This document shows, piece after piece, positions 1-4,647 of a stretch of 30,299 nucleotides of DNA; the stretch's first letter is position 1; the number at the start of each line of letters is the position of its first letter. A program made the translations under genes and the position numbers. The notes beneath the pieces are model-generated. The model was not told the origin of the DNA. It made no database searches and saw nothing but the letters and a program-made list of their open reading frames with translations. The stretch is from a virus. The DNA lies in IMG/VR virus record IMGVR_UViG_3300044675_001482, positions 1 to 30,299 of that record; one strand, given 5' to 3'.

Positions 1-93
1 GTCGCCTGCTATGTGACCGGCGGCAACGATGAACCGGCCAGTCACCTCCTCGAGCGGCTGTATCACGCACCGGCCTACGGCGAAGACGAATGA
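1..93 (+). CDS. 3' end of a truncated hypothetical gene
   Basis: An open frame runs from the first base of the window to a TGA at 91-93 and gives 30 residues ending in AYGEDE. Its stop overlaps the start of the next gene in an ATGA arrangement (ATG at 90), as expected for a translationally coupled gene pair, which is the main reason to call it real. Too little is present to identify a family. It belongs to the same plus-strand cluster of small genes that runs up to the attachment region. Confidence 0.5.
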   Translation, partial: VACYVTGGNDEPASHLLERLYHAPAYGEDE

Positions 94-431
94 TCAGCCT
101 TTACGCCGGCCGCCTGCTGCTGTTCTGCGACCGTGCAGATCGGACGTGGCACTGCCGGGTGAACCTTGGCCCCAAGGCTGAGCACCAGCTCGAGGCCGAC
201 ACTGGCACCGTCCAGCTGCAGGAAGCGCTACTGCGCGCTCAGCGGATCTACCAGGCCGCAGTGCTGCGGATCCGCCCTGCAGGGTCGCCGCGGATGTGCT
301 GGGATTGCCTGCAGTGGGAGCTGAGCCGCAAGGGCTGCGCGCTGGGCTTCCCTGAGGCTCGCCAGACTGGTGGCAGGTTTGCTGCACGGTGCGATGTCTT
401 CATCGGAGCCGATCGTTCTCGGCCGCACTGA
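90..431 (+). CDS. Small protein with a four-cysteine cluster
   Basis: The product is 113 residues. The C-terminal half carries C70-x2-C73, C83 and C101, with conserved-looking W71, F87-P88-E89 and GGRFAARC around them. This spacing is typical of a small zinc-binding knuckle. The metal binding is inferred, and I do not recognise a named family. The start overlaps the stop of the preceding gene (ATGA), and the 3' end overlaps the next gene by about 38 nt. The position among early-type small phage genes near an integrase suggests an accessory or regulatory role, but nothing in the sequence proves it. Confidence 0.6.
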   Translation: MISLYAGRLLLFCDRADRTWHCRVNLGPKAEHQLEADTGTVQLQEALLRAQRIYQAAVLRIRPAGSPRMCWDCLQWELSRKGCALGFPEARQTGGRFAARCDVFIGADRSRPH

Positions 432-573
432 TCGCGGTGGCGGTCACATCGAAACGCTTGAGCCTGCTGGTGGTGGGGAGCTGTACTACCGCAGCTGCGC
501 ACGGGGCTGGTGCCGCTACAGCTCCGATCTCTGGCAGGCCGAAATCTACCTAGACCATTTGCTCGCACGCTGA
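394..573 (+). CDS. Hypothetical 59-residue protein
   Basis: The frame is open from 370, but the ATG at 394 (MSSSEPIVLG) is a more plausible start because it shortens the overlap with the preceding gene. The protein has a glycine-rich middle and a C-terminal segment containing YYRSCARGWCRY, with two cysteines five residues apart, then a short helix rich in W, L and D. It ends four bases before the AP2-domain gene, so the two are probably cotranscribed. No family is recognised. It could be a small DNA- or protein-binding accessory factor, but that is only a guess from context. Confidence 0.5.
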   Translation: MSSSEPIVLGRTDRGGGHIETLEPAGGGELYYRSCARGWCRYSSDLWQAEIYLDHLLAR

Positions 574-577
574 CCCG

Positions 578-847
578 ATGGGGTATTTCAACTGCACCAC
601 CACCCGCGAGGCCTATTACCTCTCGCTGGCCAACCGACCACGGCCCGCGAACGCCTCGAGCCCCTACCGCGGGGTCTCGCGCAGCACCAACCCGAAGATG
701 CCCTGGCGCGCTGCGCTGGGCTACCGGGGCCGCCGCTATTACCTCGGCGTGTTTGCCACCGAGCTGGAGGCAGCCAAGGCCTACAACGACGCTGCGCTGC
801 GGGTGATCGGCGATCATGCGGTGATCAATCCGCTGCCCGAGCCATGA
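578..847 (+). CDS. Stand-alone AP2/ERF-domain DNA-binding protein
   Basis: The product is 89 residues. From about residue 28 it matches the AP2 DNA-binding fold: YRGVSR, then PWRAALGY, then RRYYLGVFATELEAAKAYNDAA, followed by a short NPLP tail. The YRGV, W-x-A, LG-x-F and EAA-x-AYN-x-AA positions are the hallmark residues of the family. In phages and cyanobacteria this domain is usually attached to an HNH nuclease, where it directs DNA binding. Here no nuclease motif is present in the 89 residues, so this is either a free DNA-binding protein or a remnant of a homing nuclease. Its stop overlaps the start of the next small gene (ATGA). The DNA-binding role follows from the family; the target is unknown. 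Confidence 0.85.
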   Translation: MGYFNCTTTREAYYLSLANRPRPANASSPYRGVSRSTNPKMPWRAALGYRGRRYYLGVFATELEAAKAYNDAALRVIGDHAVINPLPEP

Positions 848-933
848 CGCTGCCCCTGATGATCGAGCTGCTCGTGGCCTATGTGGTGGCGTGCTGCCTG
901 GCGCTCTGGCTGGCGTCGAAGCTGCTGCCGTAA
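844..933 (+). CDS. 29-residue single-span membrane peptide
   Basis: ATG at 844 overlaps the TGA of the AP2-domain gene (ATGA), and the frame ends in TAA at 931-933. The peptide starts MTLPLMIELL and is almost entirely hydrophobic (L, V, A, C, W) through about residue 25, ending in SKLLP. It would form one transmembrane helix with a short positively charged end. Translational coupling to a convincing gene is the main support. The function is unknown; small membrane peptides of this kind occur widely in phage accessory regions. Confidence 0.5.
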   Translation: MTLPLMIELLVAYVVACCLALWLASKLLP

Positions 934-1029
934 TGGGGTGTGGAGGTGGCGCCGGCTCTCGCGCCTGCACGCCTCACCGCAGCCTCCACACTGCGGAATG
1001 CCCAGCGATGAAATCGTTGGACTGGAATC

Positions 1030-1335
1030 TTAGCCCTCTCCCGCCACCCAGCGCGCGATCGCCCACTCGCCCATGGCAGACCAGAACGGCTGCGCGCGGT
1101 ACCAGTCCACCCAGCCCTTATGACCCTTCTGGCTGTTGCACATGAGGCAGCAGCTGATCAGGTTCTCGCGGACGGTGAGGCCGCCGTGGACCTTGGGCAC
1201 CACATGATCCAGCGTCGGGCTTCGGCCGAGCGGATCGCCGCAGTAGGCGCAGCGGTAGTTCCACGCCAGGTGGATCTGATCGCGGGCTGATCGCCGAGTG
1301 ACCAGCCGGGTCTCGTCAATGTGGTGCCGATCCAC
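1030..1335 (-). CDS. HNH endonuclease
   Basis: The product is 101 residues. It contains the compact HNH nuclease fold: a zinc-binding pair C29-x2-C32, the core LDHVVPKVHGG with H44, then N58-LISC, and a second pair C63-x2-C66 followed by N67. This is the metal-dependent DNA nuclease arrangement seen in McrA-like and phage HNH proteins, and the protein is about as long as minimal members. It overlaps by 20 nt the end of the 61-residue gene upstream on the same strand, so both form a two-gene minus-strand unit set in a plus-strand region. Phage HNH proteins may act in packaging, as mobile nucleases, or against competitors; the sequence does not say which. Confidence 0.9.
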   Translation of the reverse strand: MDRHHIDETRLVTRRSARDQIHLAWNYRCAYCGDPLGRSPTLDHVVPKVHGGLTVRENLISCCLMCNSQKGHKGWVDWYRAQPFWSAMGEWAIARWVAGEG

Positions 1336-1501
1336 CGAGGTCGTCTGGCAGGGTGAACAGCTCGATGCCCAGCTCGAGGAGGTCGTCCTCGGAGTGGATG
1401 AACTCGGCGATCTGGCTGTAGAGGTCGGCTGGGATCTGGTCGGGGTCGGTGTCGCTGCGGATGATCACCTTGGCGGTGATCTCGGCGATGTGCGCGCGCA
1501 T
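1316..1501 (-). CDS. Hypothetical acidic 61-residue protein
   Basis: The product begins MRAHIAEITAKVIIRSDTD and is rich in D, E, I and L, with predicted helices around LYSQIAEFIHSEDDLLELGI. It is immediately upstream of the HNH nuclease gene on the same strand, and the two frames overlap by 20 nt, so they are probably coupled. The size and acidity would fit an inhibitor, partner or DNA-mimic for the nuclease, but this is speculation from position. No family is recognised. Confidence 0.5.
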   Translation of the reverse strand: MRAHIAEITAKVIIRSDTDPDQIPADLYSQIAEFIHSEDDLLELGIELFTLPDDLGGSAPH

Positions 1502-1630
1502 GGGCTGTGGCCCCGGCTTGGCTCACGGTAGCGAGGGAAACCCATATGACGGATTGTGAACGGGCTGGCTCGATCGGGCAGGGTGCGCTGCGGGGGGTGT
1601 ATAGTTCACACATCGACAGCCACCCGACCG
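1502..1630. promoter_or_regulatory. Divergent intergenic region with candidate promoter or operator
   Basis: This gap separates the minus-strand HNH pair from the plus-strand gene starting at 1631. It holds TATAGT at 1600-1605, which could be a -10 box for the plus-strand gene. Overlapping it is ATAGTTCAC (1601-1609), embedded in a short inverted repeat (GTGT at 1597-1600, ACAC at 1608-1611). ATAGTTCA occurs twice in tandem upstream of the late operon, in the same orientation relative to the downstream gene. No clear -35 box is visible. Confidence 0.35.
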
Positions 1631-1849
1631 ATGTTCATCTCCGCCGACGCCGCCACCCGCACCGAAGCCTTCACCCAGACCGTGATCCTGCACTTCGCAG
1701 ACGGCACCAGCGGCATCCACACCACCAAGGCCATCCGCCGCCCCGCTGCCGACGCCGTGACCGGCTCCGCCTCCGCCCGCTACGTGGCCGAATGGCAGGA
1801 CATCAACCCCGCCATCACCGGCGTCACCATCCAGTACGACCCCGCCTGA
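1631..1849 (+). CDS. Hypothetical 72-residue protein
   Basis: The frame is open from 1556, but the ATG at 1631 (MFISADAATRTEAF) is favoured because a -10-like box lies about 25 nt upstream and the preceding residues are of low quality. The protein looks beta-rich (TVILHFADGTSGIHTTKAIRR) and ends ITGVTIQYDPA. No family is recognised. Its stop codon lies inside the 5' arm of a rho-independent terminator, so it may be expressed as a single-gene transcript under its own promoter. Confidence 0.55.
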   Translation: MFISADAATRTEAFTQTVILHFADGTSGIHTTKAIRRPAADAVTGSASARYVAEWQDINPAITGVTIQYDPA

Positions 1850-1879
1850 TCCACCAGCCTCGCTTCGGCGGGTTTTTTT
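1841..1879 (+). terminator. Rho-independent terminator overlapping a stop codon and abutting the next ATG
   Basis: CCCGCC (1841-1846) pairs with GGCGGG (1867-1872) across a 20-nt loop and is followed directly by seven T (1873-1879). The 5' arm includes the last codons of the upstream gene, and the next start codon begins at 1880, immediately after the T run. The long loop weakens the hairpin, so it may act as a partial terminator that sets the level of the two downstream genes. Confidence 0.6.
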
Positions 1880-1990
1880 ATGCCCAAACTCGACCCCGAT
1901 TACGACGACATCCCCGAGGATCTGCCCGAGGATGACGACGACGACCACCCCAGCCTCACCGCTGCCGAACGCAATCCTTCCCTGAGATGA
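1880..1990 (+). CDS. Very acidic 36-residue peptide
   Basis: ATG at 1880 opens a frame that ends in TGA at 1988-1990. The peptide (MPKLDPDYDDIPEDLPEDDD...) has about a dozen Asp and Glu residues in its first 22 positions and ends in ERNPSLR. The next gene starts at 1987, overlapping its stop (ATGA). The start sits directly against the T run of a terminator and there is no upstream ribosome-binding site, so translation may need read-through. Function unknown; a DNA-mimic or binding-partner role is only a possibility. Confidence 0.45.
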   Translation: MPKLDPDYDDIPEDLPEDDDDDHPSLTAAERNPSLR

Positions 1991-2184
1991 CCTACATCCT
2001 CCAGACCGGCCCGTGGCACATCGGCCCGTTCGCCACCCACGTCGCGGCGCAGCACTTCGCCGAGACGCACGGCATCGATGACTTCCGCATGATCCCGCTG
2101 GATGACCCGGCAGAGGCGCCAGGGCGCATCGCGCGGCTGCGGATGGCTCCGCTGAAACATCCGATGGCGAGGGTGCGCGAATAG
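1987..2184 (+). CDS. Hypothetical 65-residue protein next to the attachment region
   Basis: The product begins MTYILQTGPWHIGPFATHVAAQHFAETHGIDDF and ends in a basic tail (RIARLRMAPLKHPMARVRE). The start overlaps the preceding stop (ATGA). Its last codons and TAG stop are part of the first 19-bp arm-type repeat, so the gene directly borders the attachment site. A small, partly basic protein beside attP could be a recombination directionality factor (excisionase), but no winged-helix motif can be identified by eye, and the call stays hypothetical. Confidence 0.55.
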   Translation: MTYILQTGPWHIGPFATHVAAQHFAETHGIDDFRMIPLDDPAEAPGRIARLRMAPLKHPMARVRE

Positions 2185-2192
2185 TGCGCGAA
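2174..2192 (+). repeat. Left arm-type repeat of the attachment region
   Basis: The 19-bp sequence TGCGCGAATAGTGCGCGAA is found here and again at 2424-2442 with no mismatch, exactly 250 bp apart. Each copy is itself two TGCGCGAA units offset by 11 bp, about one helical turn. The two copies flank the tRNA-like core, as expected of integrase arm-binding sites on either side of attP. Arm-site function is inferred. Confidence 0.6.
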
Positions 2193-2208
2193 CGGCGCCC
2201 AAGCGATT

Positions 2209-2227
2209 AAAACCGCCTTGCTGGCGG
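2209..2227 (-). terminator. Minus-strand terminator just after the tRNA-like half
   Basis: Read on the minus strand, CCGCC (2227-2223) pairs with GGCGG (2217-2213) across a 5-nt loop and is followed by TTTT (2212-2209). No protein gene ends nearby on this strand. It lies 33 nt past the CCA end of the tRNA-like half, where a terminator for a tRNA transcript would be expected. This fits a phage that restores both the tRNA 3' end and its terminator after integration. Confidence 0.45.
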
Positions 2228-2259
2228 CACCTCTAAAGCCTTGCAATTACTGGGGAATT

Positions 2260-2304
2260 TGGTGAGCCCGGCCGGGTACGATCCGGCGACCCTCTGATTA
2301 AAAG
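2260..2304 (-). other. Candidate attP core: 3' half of a tRNA-Lys(UUU)-like gene
   Basis: Read on the minus strand, the 45 nt correspond to tRNA positions 32-76: anticodon loop CTTTTAA (anticodon TTT at 2302-2300), variable loop GGGTC, a perfect 5-bp T stem GCCGG/CCGGC, acceptor 3' strand CGGGCTC, discriminator A and an encoded CCA. The 5' half is missing: upstream sequence does not pair with the anticodon stem beyond two bases and no GAGCCCG acceptor strand is present. Phage attP sites often carry such tRNA 3' halves. The T loop reads ATCGTAC rather than TTCGAAY, so positions 54 and 58 are exchanged, which is odd. Confidence 0.6.
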
Positions 2305-2318
2305 TCGTCTCAGAGCAG

Positions 2319-2337
2319 TTCACGGAAATTCACGGAA
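2319..2337 (+). repeat. Short direct repeat beside the attachment core
   Basis: TTCACGGAA occurs at 2319-2327 and again at 2329-2337, a 10-bp spacing of one helical turn. It lies between the tRNA-like core and the right arm-type cluster. It could bind integrase or an accessory protein. The repeat is seen; the role is a guess. Confidence 0.35.
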
Positions 2338-2390
2338 TCTCTCTAAGCCTCTGATTCAGCCACCAGAATCGCACTTGCCTTCTCACGGCA

Positions 2391-2442
2391 GTTCGCGCAA
2401 TCTCAGCCCCGTTCGCGCAAATCTGCGCGAATAGTGCGCGAA
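2391..2442 (+). repeat. Right arm-type repeat cluster upstream of the integrase
   Basis: Two copies of GTTCGCGCAA (2391-2400 and 2411-2420, exactly 20 bp apart) contain the inverse of the TGCGCGAA unit. They are followed by the complete 19-bp repeat at 2424-2442. Together they give four TGCGCGAA-type units, two in each orientation, ending 10 bp before the integrase ATG. Integrase bound here would also cover its own ribosome-binding region, so self-regulation is plausible. Confidence 0.6.
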
Positions 2443-2452
2443 TGGAGAGGCC

Positions 2453-3544
2453 ATGAAACGAGAGTGGATCCCTGACACCAAGGTGCCCGGCTTGGGCATC
2501 CTGAAGCTGCCCAGTGGCGTGGAGACTTGGTACCTGCGGTTCAGGGAACCGGGCGGCAAGCAGCAGCACCACAAGATCGGCCGGCTGCCGATCGTCAGCC
2601 GCACGCTGGCTAGGGAGGAGGCGCACAAGCTGCTAGCCGCTGTGGCCAAGGGTGAGGCGCCCACCAGCGCGCGGCAGGAGCTGCGCCGCGGGCCAACCGT
2701 GGCGGATCTCTACGCCCGGATCCAGCTGGAGCATTACGGCAAGCTGCGCACCAAGACCCGCGCCGGTTACCGGAGCATCTGGGAGGCGCACATCATTCCC
2801 GAGCTGGGCACCACCAAGGTGCAGCAGGTGACCACCGCCCAGGTGATGAAGCTGGTCCAAACGGTCGGTGGCACGCAAGCCAACCGGACGCTGGCGGTGC
2901 TGCGCAAGGCCATGAACCTGGCGATCCTCTGGGGACTCCGGCCGGACAATCCCTGCACCAAGGTGCCGGGCAACGGTGAGCGGAAGCGGCGCCGGTATCT
3001 GAGCCGCGAGGAAATGGCGCGGCTGCTGGCTGCGCTCGAGGCATTCGCGCCGGCTGGTGTCCGCTGGCGGTTTGCCCAGCTGATCCGGCTGCTGCTGCTC
3101 ACCGGCTGCCGCGTCTCGGAAGTCAAGGATGCCCGCTGGAGCTGGGTGCAGGGCAGCGTGCTGGTGGTCCCGCCTGAGTGCCATAAGACTGGCCGCGATG
3201 GCCACCCGCGGCTGGTGCAGCTGACGCCGCCAGCGCTCGAGGTGCTCGAGCAGCTGCGCGCCCGGTCCAACAGCGAGTGGATCATCCAGGGCGATGGCGA
3301 CCACCCGCTGGTGGGTTACCAGAAGCTGTGGGAGGAGCTGCTGACCGCGGCCAAGATCACTGACCTGTTGGTGCATGATCTGCGCCACAGCTATGCGTCG
3401 ATGGCCGTGAGCGCCGGGTTGACGCTGAAGCAGATTGGTGGGCTGCTCGGTCATGCCAGCCCTCTGACCACCGACCGCTACGCCCACCTGATCGAGGAGG
3501 CTGCGGCTGCTGCAGCTGCCAAGGTCGTCGCGGCGATGGCATAA
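2453..3544 (+). CDS. int: Phage integrase, tyrosine recombinase family
   Basis: The product is 363 residues. The N-terminal part (about 1-75) resembles the arm-binding domain of phage integrases, a core-binding helical domain follows (about 80-175), and the catalytic domain covers about 183-350. All catalytic residues are visible: R220 in TGCRVSEV, K245 in HKTGRDG, H308 and R311 in HDLRHSY, H334 in LGHAS and nucleophile Y343 in TDRYAHL. It catalyses site-specific integration and excision at attP/attB. The ATG at 2453 is preceded by GGAGAGG. The gene starts 10 bp after the arm-type repeats. Its TAA stop lies inside the A-run that is the T-run of the opposing late-operon terminator, so the two transcription units converge. 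A poly-alanine stretch near 350-357 forms the C-terminal tail. Confidence 0.97.
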   Translation: MKREWIPDTKVPGLGILKLPSGVETWYLRFREPGGKQQHHKIGRLPIVSRTLAREEAHKLLAAVAKGEAPTSARQELRRGPTVADLYARIQLEHYGKLRTKTRAGYRSIWEAHIIPELGTTKVQQVTTAQVMKLVQTVGGTQANRTLAVLRKAMNLAILWGLRPDNPCTKVPGNGERKRRRYLSREEMARLLAALEAFAPAGVRWRFAQLIRLLLLTGCRVSEVKDARWSWVQGSVLVVPPECHKTGRDGHPRLVQLTPPALEVLEQLRARSNSEWIIQGDGDHPLVGYQKLWEELLTAAKITDLLVHDLRHSYASMAVSAGLTLKQIGGLLGHASPLTTDRYAHLIEEAAAAAAAKVVAAMA

Positions 3545-3572
3545 AAAAGCGGCCGGGTCTCACGCCGGCCGC
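3543..3572 (-). terminator. Late-operon terminator
   Basis: On the minus strand an 8-bp perfect stem GCGGCCGG/CCGGCCGC (3549-3556 with 3565-3572) and an 8-nt loop are followed by six T (3548-3543). This is a strong rho-independent terminator for the 26-kb minus-strand operon. It prevents late transcripts from running antisense through the integrase gene. It has no T run on the plus strand, so integrase transcripts are probably not stopped by it efficiently. Confidence 0.85.
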
Positions 3573-3624
3573 CGGGTTGGCTCTCCACTACCGGGGCCAG
3601 CCTAGCCCTTGCTGGCGGTGACGG

Positions 3625-4128
3625 CTAGGTTAACCACTGCCAAGATCGTCCCTGCTTGATGTGGTTGATGGCAGATGAGGTGACCCCAAACGCTTGGGCT
3701 ACCGCTGCAAGTGACTTGCCTTCGCTCAGCATCTGACGAGCGGCACGCACTTTTGCCGGTGTGAGCACCGCCCTGCCGTGTAGCCCGTGTTTTGCCGCGT
3801 GCTGAAGATTTTGCGAATGGGTTGTCCATTCCAAGTTTTGAACGTAATTGTTTGTCTTGTTGCCGTCTAGGTGGTTCACTTCGTTGGCGTCGGATGGTCT
3901 GCTTAGAAAAGCCTCTGCGACCAGCCGGTGCAGATACAGGGTCCGCTTTACACCCTGCTCCTTGCTGCTGACAGCTAGGTATCCGGCCCCTATGCGCCGC
4001 GGCCGCAGCTCGCATTCAGAGAAGGTCTGCCAGCCACTCCCTTTGCGGCGTGAGCTGGCCATGCGAATGACCCTGCCTGTGTCGCTGACAAGCAGGGTCG
4101 GAGCGCTAGGTGGAACAGCCCATCTCAT
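3625..4128 (-). CDS. HNH homing-type endonuclease with C-terminal helix-turn-helix
   Basis: The product is 167 residues. The N-terminus (about 10-30, VSDTGRVIR) resembles the NUMOD4 segment of phage HNH nucleases. The HNH_3-type core follows: LHRLVAEAFL around H67, VNHLDGNKTNN with H86, N90 and N94, and NLEWTTHSQN with N98. A C-terminal helix-turn-helix is at about 122-160 (LTPAKVRAARQML, then SLAAVAQAFGVTSSAINHIK). This layout is typical of free-standing homing nucleases that copy themselves between phage genomes. Its ATG overlaps the stop of the dCTP deaminase gene (ATGA), so it rides at the end of the late operon. Base composition is visibly less GC-rich than its neighbours, which suggests a later arrival. 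Confidence 0.9.
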   Translation of the reverse strand: MRWAVPPSAPTLLVSDTGRVIRMASSRRKGSGWQTFSECELRPRRIGAGYLAVSSKEQGVKRTLYLHRLVAEAFLSRPSDANEVNHLDGNKTNNYVQNLEWTTHSQNLQHAAKHGLHGRAVLTPAKVRAARQMLSEGKSLAAVAQAFGVTSSAINHIKQGRSWQWLT

Positions 4129-4640
4129 CCAAGCGACGGCATAACGGTTTCGTGTCCATTATAACGCCCAGTGACCGCATAGGAGCGATGGGGGATGGCC
4201 TCCATCCGGTGGAACACCATCTGCCCGATCTTCATGCCAGGCCAGATCGCGACCGGGTGCATCCGCCGCGCGTTGCTCAGCTCCAGCGTCAGCCGGCTGC
4301 CATGCCAGCCTGGATCGCACCACCCGGCGAGCAGATGCTCGAGGCCTTCTCTCGCGCGGCTGGACTTCAGCACAAACTGAGCGGCCACACTGTCCGGCAG
4401 GTTGAAGATCTCGCGCGTCTCCGCCAGGCAGAACTCACCCGGCTGCAGCAGGTAGGGATCCTCTGCGGTGTGGCCGTGGATGCCGTGGATCTGCAGCTCG
4501 GGGGTGCCAGGCACCTCGATCATGATCCGATCGCCCAGCAGCACGTCGAGACTGGCGGGGTTGATCAGCTCGGGATCGAACGGCACCACCATGGCGTGGT
4601 GCTGGCAGAGGTGGTGAAGCTCGTAGTCGGGGAGAGGCAC
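4125..4640 (-). CDS. dcd: dCTP deaminase (dUTPase superfamily)
   Basis: With a GTG start at 4640 the product is 171 residues, close to family length. The frame is open further upstream, but those residues are a shadow of the endolysin gene, and GTG 4640 lies 8 nt after that gene's stop. Family marks are LQPGEFCLAET, LPDSVAAQF, KSSRAREG (residues 92-99) in the nucleotide-binding position, and AGWCDPGWHG followed by LTLELSN. The glutamate at 120 is in the place of the catalytic Glu of Dcd, and PGMKIGQMVF follows. The enzyme converts dCTP to dUTP as a step towards dTTP. It lies in the lysis region rather than with replication genes, which is unusual but seen in mosaic phages. Confidence 0.9.
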   Translation of the reverse strand: MPLPDYELHHLCQHHAMVVPFDPELINPASLDVLLGDRIMIEVPGTPELQIHGIHGHTAEDPYLLQPGEFCLAETREIFNLPDSVAAQFVLKSSRAREGLEHLLAGWCDPGWHGSRLTLELSNARRMHPVAIWPGMKIGQMVFHRMEAIPHRSYAVTGRYNGHETVMPSLG

Positions 4641-4647
4641 TCGATCG

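Noticed and set aside
248-970. A 240-codon minus-strand frame
   Set aside because: It lies opposite four plausible plus-strand genes, one of them a clear AP2-domain gene, and its translation is Pro/Arg/Ala-rich with no motif.
940-989. GTGGAGG ... CCTCCAC hairpin after the membrane-peptide gene
   Set aside because: The 36-nt loop and absence of a T run make it a weak terminator candidate.
1055-1062. GCGATCGC (HIP1 octamer) here and at 16603
   Set aside because: HIP1 is enriched in many cyanobacterial genomes, but the few copies noticed in 30 kb of GC-rich DNA are not evidence of host identity.
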